Positions 1-12,200 of a stretch of 64,000 bases of DNA are shown here, in pieces (the stretch's first letter is position 1; every line of letters begins with the position of its first letter). A program made the position numbers and the translations under genes. The stretch comes from Sclerodactyla briareus (Eukaryota > Echinodermata > Holothuroidea > Dendrochirotida > Sclerodactylidae): positions 558,001 through 622,000 of the forward strand of contig JAODTK010001222.1 of NCBI GenBank assembly GCA_026419785.1, read 5' to 3'. The notes beneath the pieces were generated by a model. The model was not told the origin of the DNA. It did no database searches and saw only the letters and a program-made list of their open reading frames with translations.

Positions 1-1039
1 AATGTTAACGTGTCGAACGCTTTGGACAATCTAGGAATGACCCAACGAAATATGCTTATAGTTAAAACTGTAAGATATAGTCGTAGTCAAGGCAGCCAAT
101 GGTAGTATGTAATTTTTACGCAAACCAAAGATGAGATGGGGGGAAATATATTATGCTTATGAATGAAACGAATAGAGACGATGACAGATAATTTTCAAGA
201 ATTATTGATAAGCAGAGTCGATATCGGTCGGAATGCGAGGGGCAAAAACTAGTATGAACCCGATTTAAAAACAGGAATGACTTTGCAAAATCGTTTCCCC
301 GGGAACTATGCCAGAAGACAATGACCAAAAAAAAAATATGTGCAAGGGGTGAGCGAATGGCTAAAGATGATTTACGTAAAATTGACACGGGCACCATATC
401 GATCCCATGGAAGTAGTTGCGGGATTCTTCTGATTTTATATCTCCGACGGTTCGTGGAGAGAGAAGAGAGAAAAAAAAAAAAAGACGGAATGTATTAGGT
501 AGAAAACCATCAAAAAGTGCGGGTTTTCCTGCACTATAGCGGATAATATTTCCGCAGGATTTGCGGAATTCGATTTACACTCTATCAAATAAATTGTGTG
601 TGATATAAACTCTTAGCATTCCTTTGTTCATAAGGTTGGTAAGAATGTTCTGGAAGTGGAATCTACCTATATGTGTTGTGGTGTGGAACTTTTTATTATT
701 ACTTATGAAAATTGATTTGTCGTATTGATCGACCTAATGAGACACGGGTTAATCCAAGGATTAGGTTTGAGGTAGTTCTACGAGTAATAGGCTGGAGAGG
801 AATTGATAACCTAAATTCTATAGAGATAACATAGACAAAACGATTATAAGCACAGTTGAAATCGGTAATCTTATAGTTCAATCGACCAAGATAGGTACTT
901 AATGTCTGTACGAAATTTGGGGTTCTATCATTAATCACCTTCTATATGCGAATGGTTTTCCTTTAAAGGCACGGGGGCCCCACAGAAAACTAGCGTCACA
1001 TCATATCTGTGTATAATCAGTAGCCACAGCAATTGAAAA
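1..1039. other. Intergenic sequence, nothing recognised
   Basis: AT-rich sequence with short A runs (about 470-483). Open frames are under 95 codons, with no recognisable motif on either strand. It may include the 3' untranslated part of the minus-strand LINE that ends nearby, because the last recognisable LINE motif lies just to the right, but no poly-A or tandem tail marks its end. Confidence 0.5.
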
Positions 1040-3690
1040 CCTTCGATGAATTTCAACAGTTGCGTTGTTGTTTCTTAGTTCGTCCGGTCCGTTCATGTTG
1101 TTTGGACATCCCACGTTCTGTACTTCGAGTCGGAGAGATCTGGTATTTGTCGAGTCTTCTCCCGTCCTTTTCGTGCTAGGTTCAAGTCATTGGGGATGGC
1201 CATATATATTTTGTTGTTTCAGGTAGCCTTGTTTACGAAACATGTCTTTCTCTGAAACTATATTCGGTCGGATCTCGAAAAGTCCCATAGGATCTTGGTG
1301 TGATCATTCTCCTCCATGATTTTCCGTTTGAGGAGCCAGGTGTGGAATGTTCTTTGGGTTATGCCGTAGTGCTTGAATATCCCGTGGTGGCATAGCAGGC
1401 AGCCACGTTGTTATTTTTGTCGCAGTTTGTTACAATGTGACGGCGATCTTGGGCCATGCAAGTCCCGATGTGTGCCCTGTTCGTCTCTTTGTTACACATC
1501 CGACATTTTTAGGGTCATCACTGGTATGTTGCGCTTTGTCTGTGGCACTTGTTGCAGTACCTGTCTGGGCCGGCTCAAGAGATGATACTTCGCTAATTTG
1601 TGTTGGTATTGGCCACGGAGCATTTTATTCATCATTCCAATCATTCCCTCGATTGGTAGACGGTCAGGAGTCTGACTCTGCCCACACCCTCTATCAGCGG
1701 GTATGTCTCTTCGTACGGTTTAGTACTCGTGGGTCCGGCCACTGGGCTACGACAAAGTGACTGATCTCTTTGAGTCCCCCTCCATCTTCGTGATATCTAG
1801 TCGGTGTAATCCGCCGTGGGGGGTAATATCCATTCAGGTGCGCACCTTCTGGTCGTTTTGTCGAGATCAGTCACCTCGACTTGTGTCCAACTTATTATAC
1901 CCGCTGTATTTGTGAAACCAGGAGGGAAATATGTGCTAATTGCTTGTATTTTGTTGGCATTGAGTTGAACTTCAGATCCTGTGTGACCTCGTGATCTTTG
2001 TGTACAGTTCTGCAGGATGCCGAGTATTGTCCCGAAATGGGGTCGGCATCTCTAATTTCCCCCATTCTAGATCAAGCCCCTGGGTCATTCTGATGTATCC
2101 ACGGTAGATGATTTGTCTTGCCACATTGTCGAGGAGAAATTCGTGCAGCGTTATCGCTGAAGATCCGGACTGTTGATTAGGTTGTAAGGTCAGTTTCATT
2201 TCGGCCGAGACTTGAGGGTCATCCATGTAGAGGAGACTGTTAATTTTCATGGCCGGTAAATCAGTAGCATGACTGGCCTGCCGGAGCATGTAACTCAGGG
2301 AATGAGGGCTACACAGAACAGAAGGGGTGGGCTGGCATCTCCTTGGATTATTCCACACTGATTTTGAATTTTGTCAGGTTTTCACCTCCGCATGCAAGGT
2401 TGTCGACCAATTCTCCATTAGCCTCGCGACAAGCCTGGTGATCTTTGTGTCGACCTCCATGCATTTTTGGTCCGATTAATCCTGTATGTGGGACGGAGGC
2501 ATAGCCTTGTATAGTCGATCAATGCATGCTAGGTTGGTTCGGCTAGCCTTAAGGGAATTATCAATCAGGAGTGGTCCTTTGTTCCTCGACTTCTAGGTCT
2601 TACCCCCTTTTGTTCTTGTGCCAGTAGTTTGGGTTCATCCAGTCTGTCAGGATGTATGAGAGCAATTTCCAGGTAGTCAGTAGGAATGTGAGGGCCGGTA
2701 GTCACGTGGCTTGTCCCTTTCTGTGGGTATCTCGCGGATGAGGAACTGCTCCTCCCAGTGGTGAGCCAAGGTGGGATGTCTTCAAGACTGGCGATAACAT
2801 CATGAGTTGTTCAGACAGTTCCCATGTGGCTTTGTCAGTGTTCCACTCAGAACTTGAACTGGCCAGGCACGGCGATTTCCAGTTTGGAATGCTCCTCAGC
2901 TTCGACTGATCATGTCCTCTGTGATGTTAGCAGTTATGGGCAGGTATATATGGGGGCTTGCGTTACATTGTCTGGTGCCTTTCAGCACACGCCCTATTTC
3001 CTACCACAACTGTATATTTTACTTTGCCGGCGTGGAGGTGTGTACACTTTCGCGTGTTGCGGAAATGGGCGTAGACTCGGCAAGGTTGGGTGCTGAACAT
3101 ATTGTTGACCTTGACCTTGAATTGCTGATGCGGGAGGTATATCGCTTCAGGCGGTGTGAATGCGGCCGTCAGTCTCTGTTTGGCGCGTCGTCAATAGCCG
3201 TTTTTATTCCTCTTCCATCAATCCAGTAATACCTCTTCAGATTATGTTGTAGTGCCGCATCCTCCACTTTTCGCCTCCAACTTGGAGTTGTCCTTCCTTA
3301 ATCCTTTAATTTTGTTTGAGGGTGTCTTTTACATGGTGGTGTATTGAGATGCTGTCTTTTACTCCTTGGTTTAGGGGAGTCTTTTGGCCGACGATTTCTC
3401 CAACGCGCTGTAGATCATGGCGTTCTTTAGTAAGTTGCTGGTTATTGATGGAGTGGATCACATTGTTGATTTCAGCGGTCGGTGGCGACATTAGGCATGT
3501 TGTGTTTGTTATTCAAGTGGCGGGGGGGGTCGTTCAAGGGCAGGTAACCACTCATGATAAATCTCTGCAGCCGAAGGCTCATCGTATCTGAATCTACGTA
3601 ATTCGGTGGGAGGGGGGTGGGCGGGTCGAGTTTTCTCCTTATGCCTGTGGGGGTATGGGGGCTGGTTCGTGGTTTATGTAGGTTGTTCAC
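1040..3690 (-). mobile_element. Decayed non-LTR retrotransposon with RT, zinc knuckle and restriction-like endonuclease (R2/NeSL-like)
   Basis: Read on the minus strand, LINE motifs appear in the expected order, spread over different frames. Near 2,668-2,717 there is a DYRP-type motif (consensus NYRPI). At about 2,558-2,625 an EQKG segment is followed by SRGTKD and LID. At 2,300-2,355 there is QGDASPPLLFC (consensus QGDSLSPLLFC). At 2,217-2,250 INSLLYMDDPQV carries the catalytic YMDD box. Beyond the RT, a CxxC...H...C knuckle reads CRMCNKETNRAHIGTC at 1,455-1,512. Then come an ILWDF block at 1,272-1,293 and AIPNDLNL...EK near 1,140-1,205. That order, with the endonuclease after the RT, is typical of R2-group elements and unlike the N-terminal APE of most LINEs. 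Frames at 3,306-3,690 may be the N-terminal part. Stops and frame changes make it non-functional as written. The exact clade is inferred. Confidence 0.8.
1972..2358 (-). pseudogene. Open segment of the LINE reverse transcriptase, containing the YMDD box
   Basis: This 128-codon frame is the longest uninterrupted piece of the LINE above. SYMLRQASH and then INSLLYMDDPQV match the palm region of R2/NeSL-like reverse transcriptases, in which a tyrosine-methionine-aspartate-aspartate box holds the two catalytic aspartates. Just upstream the QGD box lies in a neighbouring frame, so at least one frameshift separates the two motifs. After about residue 60 the frame drifts away from RT-like sequence. 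It is a remnant and not a gene. The apparent start codon has no significance. Confidence 0.7.
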
Positions 3691-3829
3691 CTATTACCCA
3701 GCTATGTGGTGTGAAGATTGATGATGCACTGATTGATCGGCATTGATTTGCCAGCTGGGTTGTTCATGATGATTGATCGGGGTTCGCCGTTTGCATATCT
3801 GGTGCATATGTTTTCGGTACCCTCTCATT

Positions 3830-3940
3830 CTTATTATTATTATGTTATTTATTATTTTATTATTCTTTTATTATTATTATTATTATTATTATTATATTAT
3901 TCTTCTTATTATTATATCATCATATTATTATTATTAATTA
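3830..3940. repeat. (TTA)n microsatellite
   Basis: About 110 bp of interrupted TTA/TTATTA repeats. The 74-codon plus-strand frame across it is low-complexity leucine, tyrosine and isoleucine and is not a gene. Confidence 0.9.
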
Positions 3941-4675
3941 AACAATTTTCAATATAACAGCTTAGTTCATCTGGGGTACAGAATGGTACGAGATATAGGA
4001 GTGTTGCGAAGAACAGTACTTACCGTCAGATTAGTATTTTACACATTGCTTATTAGCCTTAGGAAGAAATGGTTAAAATATTAAAAAGTTCATTACCGTC
4101 TGGAAGTGCAGAAGGTCACATTCTATGTAAAATCTCAAAATCCGACGATAATCAAGGACGAAAGCGCAGTAGTACATTATGAGAGGCGCGGTTTACCGGT
4201 GAGGATTTGATTAGATTACTTTCCTCACTAACCTTGGCTGAGATGGAGAACATTTTTCAAGAGCCTAAACCTTCGCAGATCGCTATTATCGGCATGAACA
4301 GTAGGGGTCGGTATTTCCGAATCATACCAAGTAAAACCTCCTTGGATTCTGCGACTGGCCGTTACGAGGTTCTGATCATTTTTTTTTTTTTGACAATGGA
4401 GTCCGCGATTCTAATTCTTGAGAGGTTATATAAAGTAAAGTGGATTTGTTGCCATATACAATATAGTTAATAACAATTCAGAAATAATATACACATTCAA
4501 TCGTGGAGCTTTATAGTGTACTGCTCTGTACTCTCGTGTAATGTGTACTGTTTGTAGCTATATCGAGCCATATCTTACTATGGTGAGTCCACAAATGGAG
4601 AATTGACCTATTTGGCCCTAAGTATTTTATATGCGTTCACAGAAAGAGGGTCGTCACATAACACTCCATACATAC
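3941..4675. other. Intergenic sequence, nothing recognised
   Basis: AT-rich sequence with a T run at about 4,379-4,391 and no supported gene or repeat structure. The 87-codon frame at 4,207-4,470 crosses the T run and shows no recognisable domain. Confidence 0.5.
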
Positions 4676-4679
4676 ACAC

Positions 4680-4945
4680 ACAGATTGCAATTACTACATA
4701 GATTCTCATTGTCTCCGGCAAGGAATCGAAAACCCACCTCTCCCCGATAGCGTGTTGTAACTGTCTTTGTGTTCAGGTGACCTCCGTCGAGACTGTTACT
4801 TAGGAGACACTAACACAGCACATCCCAAAGTACCCTGCCGACGGCAGGGAGACAGAACACGCATACGCACAGACAGACAGGCAGGCAGACAGACTACAGA
4901 CAGGTAAGGCAGACAGACATAAAGATAGAAAGACCAGATAGATGA
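4680..4945 (-). repeat. Possible tRNA-derived SINE with a (CTGT)n stretch
   Basis: On the minus strand the sequence GGGTTTTCGATTCC, at about 4,720-4,735, resembles a Pol III B box with an extra T. A run of CTGT/CTGC repeats lies beside it (4,870-4,920 on the plus strand, as CAGACAGGCAGG). A B box next to a short tandem tail suggests a SINE, but I cannot see a convincing A box. It could be a simple-repeat region with a chance B-box match. Confidence 0.25.
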
Positions 4946-7719
4946 GTACACAGAACTAACATAATGGGGAAAACGTTAATCAATCCTAGCTAAATAAAAA
5001 ATACATATATATTCTTTCAATCTATACTCTGGCAATCTAAATTTGAGGGCAGGCTGTTCCACGAACTCGCTCCCATTCTCTGTTTTCACAAAGTCAAGGG
5101 TGATATCATTAGAGCACTTAGACACGTCTGATAAATATGACGATCGCTCCGGAGATTCGTTTTGATCGTTTAATAATTTCCGGTGCGGAACCGTGTGTAG
5201 AGTATTGTTTTTGCCCATTATATTATACGACGCTACCCTTCTAAGTATATTTTAATCTGTTTTCCATGCCGATCGGAATTGCACGAACCTACGAATCGCA
5301 CTCCCTGAAGATTCCTTCATACTTCGGCTATTGTAGTTCCATCTCTATACTTGGAACTTATTATATGTACATAATGGTGTCAGAGTTGACCAATTCGAGA
5401 AGGTGGAAGTTGTGGCTGATGTGGAAGATGCCCCAGCCTCCAGGAGTGGATACACGCTGCATCAAGTGCAACCAACTTGGATATTGGGGGTACTGCTACT
5501 CGGGAAAGGGTCCTATGTCGCACCTAGGTCTGGGTGGGTTAATGACAGGAAATTTCTCTCATAGCCGGTTGGGTCAAGCTAGTTTGGATGGAATTCGTGT
5601 GTTGTTCAGAGTAGTGATCCAACCGCCACTCATTAGAACGAAATTTGGCTCGGTTTACCCTGTCTCCTTCATCCATGGTTGCACCTTCGAAATGTGGTCA
5701 TCGATTAAGGGCAGTTAAAGGGGCCCCTACTATTTGTGTTTGATTGTCTGGGTCACACGACGATCATATAGACAAGGCCAATGGGGTGTTCCGTGATCTG
5801 GTCCACCCTTTGGATGACGGATGTCAGGACAGGGTCTGGAAGACCGCCTGCAATTGACGGGCTTATAGATGAGGGACTGGACGCCTCACTTCGCTCGATT
5901 ACTGTGGCAGAGAGCCGCGTTCAGTCATCGCTTGGAAACTGAACAAAGGGGGCCTCCAGACGTTTCTGCCTGCGTACTGGGTACCGGCCGGACGAATTCC
6001 GGGGCACCATCGAGAGTGATCACTTGTGTCAATTCAGGACTGGCAACGCTGTGACCGGTGCAGGTTGTTGCCCCCTATTTCTTGGCGTGAATAAAACTAA
6101 TAGTTCGTAAACCCCCTATTTGTCCAGCGAAATATGCATTATTGATAGAGCCCATGGATTAGAGGAAAATTAGATACAGTCACACCCTACCAATACCTAT
6201 TTATACCCCCTTATTTGAATGCTGTCAATAATGTAAGCACCCTCGAACCCCACCCCACCGCTATGACCGTAGGTGCTCGGATTAGTCGTTGTCACAACGA
6301 TGATCTGAACTCCGGACTCAGGAAACCTCAACTATGGCCTCGCATCGGAAAGGCTAGGGACTACGTCGCGACAGTGGACAGTGGGCGTGATGGTCGACAA
6401 CTCCAGGGTGAATTTTGCTTAGACACTGGTGGCAGACGAAACTATAATCCCCTGAAAAACTCTACAACACTGGACTTGTTTGAATTTCCTGTCCCGATAA
6501 AGCCCTGCGAGGGGCCAGTCAAAGTTAGATAATTGTGTTCAGTAAAGTGTTCCAGGTCCATCACGGTCAAACACCGAGACCTCATATACAATGGTATATG
6601 TTTGTCTAGTTTTAAACACTGCGTTGTTAGAGAACCACCATTGAGGGCACTAGATATTGTGGCGGGGTTCTGAATATTGTGCCACCCCTCTGTTCAGATC
6701 AGCCCCTAATTCATTTAACCCCATTGCGTTTTCCGAGTGCCTCACATCTAATATATGACCCCACGTGACTTTAACTTTGTAGATCATGACATATTTCTTA
6801 AACCAGATGATACAGCTACAACAATAACTTCGTCATATAGGTCAATTCCTTTTTCATGATCCCTACACCCTGTAATATTTTCAGGAGGCAACCAGCATGG
6901 TTTTCGTACGGGTTGACGTAACCCGAGCGATCGATGACCAAATCTTACCGCTGCAAGTCAGATGCCTGAAAATAGGTCAATGATGCTCTCACGAGGTTTT
7001 TTGAGTGTTTACCATCAGCGACTGAGGTACGTTTCTTGCATTGTAATTAATACATCCCGGTGCTTTCAGCCTTTGGGGTTTGCCTGCCAAATTAATATGC
7101 GTGATCTTGTGACGGTATTGAATTATATAATGCAGAAAGTGACGATAAGTGGTTACTTTGTTCGATTAAACCATCACACTTAATTCACATTGCCTTTCGT
7201 ATTATTATTGAACTTCTTATTTGGTGAACAGCCCAAGATACACGCTAAACACGTATTGCTGGTCTCTGAAGTGTTCGGGAATGTGGGTGACTCAAACCTT
7301 TTCCATTAACGGGTAGCGAACCCGTGTCTCTCCTGAATGGAAACGTATCCAGAAATATCCCTATTAATAACCAACAACTTCGATATCGCGAGAATTTTCA
7401 GTTTCAATGAACACATGTTCAAATTACAACTTGTAAGAAGAAAGTGTCAACATGAAATTGAGAATGGAATTTAACAGTTCAAAATGTCAATACTCCTCTC
7501 AGACGAACGATTTACACTCGAAAATGGGTGAAAATGTTAGTAAGACTAGGTTAAACAAATTCCCAGTGGTATTTGTACCCAACAGTTTTCAGGGGTACAG
7601 TATCGATTGGGTTCGTGCAGGGAACTGTGGGTTACTGGGCAGTGCGGACTGAGACTCTGACCATATGGAATAGGCACGATAATGCTCTGCTATGAAAGTC
7701 TATTTCATCCGTGGTGGGC
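4946..7719. other. Intergenic sequence with weak, unassigned open frames
   Basis: No supported gene. The 150-codon frame at 5,266-5,718 contains CIKCNQLGYWGYC, which loosely resembles a retroelement CCHC knuckle (C-x2-C-x4-H-x4-C) but has tyrosine where the histidine should be. No protease or RT motif follows on the same strand. The rest (5,740-7,700) is unremarkable, with frames under 110 codons. Confidence 0.45.
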
Positions 7720-7845
7720 GCCAGAGTCCCCGACGGGGGGTCGAGTCCCGACGGGGGGGGGGGGGGGCAACAAGGTCCCCGACTAGGCTCACAGTGGTAG
7801 CGCCAGGATTCCCCGACGGGGCCAAGTTCCCCGACTGAGCTCACC
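7720..7845. repeat. CCCCGAC-rich short modules around a G run
   Basis: The motif TCCCCGAC or TTCCCCGAC recurs about five times, mostly followed by a G run and spaced 20-60 bp apart. Two modules end in a similar ACTRRGCTCAC sequence. A run of about 15 G (7,755-7,769) interrupts the set. The arrangement is a degenerate tandem repeat. No function is apparent. Confidence 0.5.
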
Positions 7846-7859
7846 CTACCCCCTAGTCA

Positions 7860-8549
7860 AAACCTGCATTTCTGATGTTTTCATTTTTGAAACATTTTTA
7901 AAAAAAATAAAAAAAATAAATGAAACCCACACATTGTGGAGTGCAATGTTCACTTTCAATAAGCTTCCCACTCCAAATCTTTTCTCTAAAAAAACAATGG
8001 TTCAGCTATGTTGCAAGAGATCCGGAATAACGACCACCTGAAGTGCCAGCAACTTCAACAAAAACCCGTGACTAAGAGCTCAGACCCCAGAACGCGTCGT
8101 TTCCATGGCCAACGTATCAGGAGAATAGGGCCAGCAAGTCAAGTTCCCAGCAGGTCAGTTGGTGAAAATGTTTTGCGCACATCGAGTGTACGGCGGAGTT
8201 GTATTTATTCATTTGGCTCCTCCTACAGGACATGAGCACTGTGTGATAAGGTAACACATGAGTGAGTCGCTAACGTCGGTAATTTTCGCACCCGGTAAAA
8301 ACTGTCTGTATGTGGGACGATGTTTTAAAAATATATTCGTGATCATGGTGGAAAGTGGTCATGATGACGAAATGAAAATAGGAGAGAGAGAATTGATCAG
8401 TAGAATTAAAAATGGTTCAAACCAAATACCATTAGGCTGGCGTTGTTAGCCATGTAAGATTGTACTAATTTTAACATATTATTAACAACATATAAATGAT
8501 TAATGAATGACTGCAGTACAACACTTACTTGCATAATGTTGGTTTAGGA
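7860..8549. other. Intergenic sequence, nothing recognised
   Basis: Starts with an A-rich stretch at about 7,898-7,925. No motif was recognised in the 63- to 75-codon plus-strand frames. Confidence 0.5.
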
Positions 8550-8833
8550 CAAACAGCCCGGTTCCTGATTCCGCAACGCCAAGGCGAAGCAAACTTTTGG
8601 GACATTACATCAGATGTTAACGATGGATTTTCCAAAATACACAGTGCTGTATCGATATCCGTACCGAGTAGAAGCGCCCTAATGTCTCATTACTGGGGAC
8701 ACGAGCAGCCCACATTAGATCGAGCCGGGTGATGCAAACTATACGCATGATTCAAAACATACGGAAGCCGGCAGCATCGCCCAGCCACAAATTACGATCA
8801 GGTATATTATATATATATATAATATATATATAT

Positions 8834-8864
<31 letters not shown>

Positions 8865-9237
8865 ATACATATATATATATGAAATCAAGAGTATACAGGG
8901 TAGCAGTGGAAAAAAGGTATCGGGTCCATCTTCGCCCATTCATCATTTATAAATTGTTCTTAAGTTTTTCGGACACTTTTGAAATAGAATTTATCCACGG
9001 AGTACCCACAAATACAAAAACAAAATGGTATTCTAAGACCCATGTACCCGCCCACAATGCCTGCTTAGAAGTGAAGGGTGCCAAAACTATAGCATCGTGT
9101 GTGATTAACTTGGTATATTGTACTCGTACTGGTTGCCTATTCATCCGCACCCATAGTTTAACGATAAAAATAAACTTACCTAATAACAACATAACCGTGA
9201 TTTTACTGTGATTTATTGCGAATAAGACAAACCCAAA
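8550..9237. repeat. Copy A: partial first copy of a local three-copy duplication
   Basis: Opens with a block also present at 9,252, carries a (TA)n array at 8,813-8,880, and continues with a block shared with 9,615-9,975 and 13,671-14,025. It stops at the shared sequence ATTGCGAATAA, where the longer copies run on. Copies differ mostly by small insertions and deletions. The 160-codon plus frame and 144-codon minus frame over this segment run through or beside the TA array and are not supported as genes. Confidence 0.85.
8813..8880. repeat. (TA)n array of copy A
   Basis: Interrupted TA dinucleotide repeat. The flanks match those of the array at 9,499-9,615, so it belongs to the duplicated unit and was not inserted separately. 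Confidence 0.9.
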
Positions 9238-12200
9238 GTTTAGTTTAACAAACCAGCCCGGTTCCGATTCCGCACGCCAAGGCGAAGCAGCTTTATTGAA
9301 CATTACATCAGATGTTAACGATGGATTTTCCAAACACAGTAGCGTGATCGATATCCGTACCGAGTAAGCAGCGCACCACATAATGTCTCATTAACTGTGG
9401 AAAAGGCAGCCACAGTTAGTTCTGAGCCGGGGATGCAAACGTACGCATGATAAGACAAACGGAACGTGGCAGCATCGCCATCCACAAATTACGATCGGTA
9501 TATATATATATATATATATAAATATCTATAATATATATATATATATATTATATATATATATATATTTATACTATATATATTATATATGTTTATCTAATAT
9601 ATATAATATATATACATGACTATCAGAATATACAGGGTAGCGTGGAAAAGAGGTATCGGGTCCATCTTCGCATTTCATCATCATTTATAACTTGTTTAAT
9701 TTGTGGGACTTGTTTGAAAGCATTTATCCATCGGGTACCCACAAATACCAAAACAAACTGGATTCTAAGACCCATGTACCGCCCACAATGCCTGCTTTAG
9801 AATGCACGGGTTCCAACTATAGCATCGTGTGATCTTGGATATACTCGTACTGGTGACGACTTCATCCGCACCAAGTAGTTTAAAAAAAAAAACTAAAAAC
9901 CGTATATATTTAAACTTACATAATAACAAACATCACCGGTGATTTTATTGTTGATTTTATTGCGAATAAAAGGTTTTTCTTAATAGATAAGTTTTTGACG
10001 ATCTGTCTTTAGTGATCCTCATATTTACACCATCAAAGAGGGTACGTTATTGATAGGCTGGCGTACAGCGCCTGCGCGCGGCCGTGACGTATGATCTCGA
10101 CACTCTTCACACAATAGCCTACTTTCTATGTCCCGAGACTGACTCTAACGACGGAATCAGTGCTGGCTGGGACAGCATTCCCTCCTCGCATTTGCGAAAG
10201 CTGTACACATAACACCTACTGGTACATAACTGTGGGTATTATAGTTTCGCGATTACTCGGCCACTGGCAGCCGATCGGTCACTTCTTTTCTTGCCTGGAG
10301 AAGAACCAGCACTTCTCTTCTCTTCTGGAGTCTGGGTTCGAACCTGCCACTTCGGTCTCGGGTCACGTTGACTGATAACCCTTGTAATTTAATCATTCAC
10401 ACGACATAAGATTAGTATGCCCTGTTCCTGTTCGGAAATTTGATAGACAGGTCACCGCATAATTATGAAATTTGCGAGTGTTATTCTAGGATTATTCAGA
10501 ATTTCAACGCCCGTCGTGGGGAGTAGAATTTTTTGGGAAATGTGTGAATATTCAAAGACTCAAATGACAGCAGCTGTTACTCCTATTAATCATGAGAACT
10601 TTACAACAAAACCATCCGCCCCTACTAACACAGCAATTTCGGGAATATATCGTCTAATCTTCCTATGATCGCTATGTTACGGTCAGGGCAAAATGCATTG
10701 ATCGAGTTCCTACACTTGCACTCACTATATGTTGTTTCAAAAATCACCTGTTATTACATCTAGAATCACCTCGATATAACATAATAATTGAAAATTCCTA
10801 CTACTTCCCCCCATCCCTCCCTGAGTCAATTATATTGACGAGCCCGATCTTATAGACGGACCAATTACCACCGAACGTCCTTCCTCGAGAGAAGCTTCTC
10901 TGATCAATAAATAATATTCAAAGCCAAGCCCACTTTCTGCTCGCTGGGTTATATAAAGTTTTATTTATATATTAATATATCCGGCCAAATTCGGTTAGAT
11001 GTCTGACATTGCTTAGGTAAATACAGTTGGTGTTGCCACGGTGTTTCAATACGTATTGTTTATTCCTCGCTCGCCCTAAGAGGATGGCGGGGCAGCTTTC
11101 GTCTTCGGAAGTTGACCGTCCGCAGGGATCATCATGCATCTCAGCGAATCCTATCATCAAGGGTATAACCCGAGACCTCTGTGAAGATCATTAATTACGA
11201 TAGACGTGCAGCGTGTTTTCATCACCGTCCGTCCTTCTGACTCCACAACATTTCTATCGATCTCATGTCGGACTAATATCTCGGAGACGTAACTCACATC
11301 AATCGTGTAGTGGCTTCCTGCCGACAATTTGCTATCTCCTCCACCAAACGCTGAATTTTTTGGTGGGAGCTTTTTGAATAATTTTTGGACGTACGAACAC
11401 AACACTTGTCCACAATAGCGCCTCACGTTGGTAATTAACTAGAGTGCAACAACACCATATTTATTCTATAAATGTAGATAATTTACTATGTTTGTTTTTT
11501 TTTCTTCTCGAGATACAGATACGCACGGCTCGGTACTTCATAAGACGACTTTGCGACAACATTGGTTTTTGTAAGTGACAACCATTTTAGATTTAAGACT
11601 GAGTGTTGATCATTTCCGGTTTGGTTAGCTTGGCAATACATCAGGGCATATGCTTACTTAACAGCCACCTAGTTTCCTAGCAGTCCTTCGTTCCTGTTTG
11701 AAATAATAATTTTAGGCATATGAATCTTCAATGACACTTTGTGACCCACCTGAATACCTTCAGTCGTTGCTTGCTTCCACATTTATCCTAAATAGAGGCG
11801 AGTATTTAATACCATTTCTATGCGAATAATCTGACCGACTACATATGGAGAAAAAAAACCCCCCCCTTTTTATCACAAATTGAACATCTAAGATGTTCTA
11901 AGTAATGCAATCGTATACATTGAAACCCTAACTACAATTACTATTTATGGGATGGGAACAAACCTGACCGACCAAATTGTTCGAACAAACCAACGTCTCT
12001 CATTGATAGCGAAAAACAACCGTAGTTCTTTCAATCTGAATTCGGCCATGTACCCCATAGGTAGAAAAAGAGATCTTAGTACACTTGTTTATAGATCGTC
12101 TTGCCGCTTGACAAAGCGTAGTATTAGGTCGACGCTCGGTTCCATCACGGAATGTCCATCTATAGAAACTCTACATAAATGCCATCAAAGTTAAAGTTCT

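Noticed and set aside
5266..5718. CCHC-knuckle-like motif CIKCNQLGYWGYC
   Set aside because: The expected histidine is tyrosine, and no protease, RT or integrase motif follows, so a retroelement gag call is not supported.
8729..9211. 160-codon plus-strand frame
   Set aside because: The first part is a translated TA array, and the rest is not open in the equivalent sequence of copies B and C.
8947..9381. 144-codon minus-strand frame
   Set aside because: It crosses the A-B copy junction and is not preserved in the other copies.
10310..10375. GGGTTCGAACCTG, a good Pol III B box
   Set aside because: No A box or tRNA fold was found upstream, and the motif is degraded in copy C (about 14,370), so neither a tRNA nor a SINE is supported.
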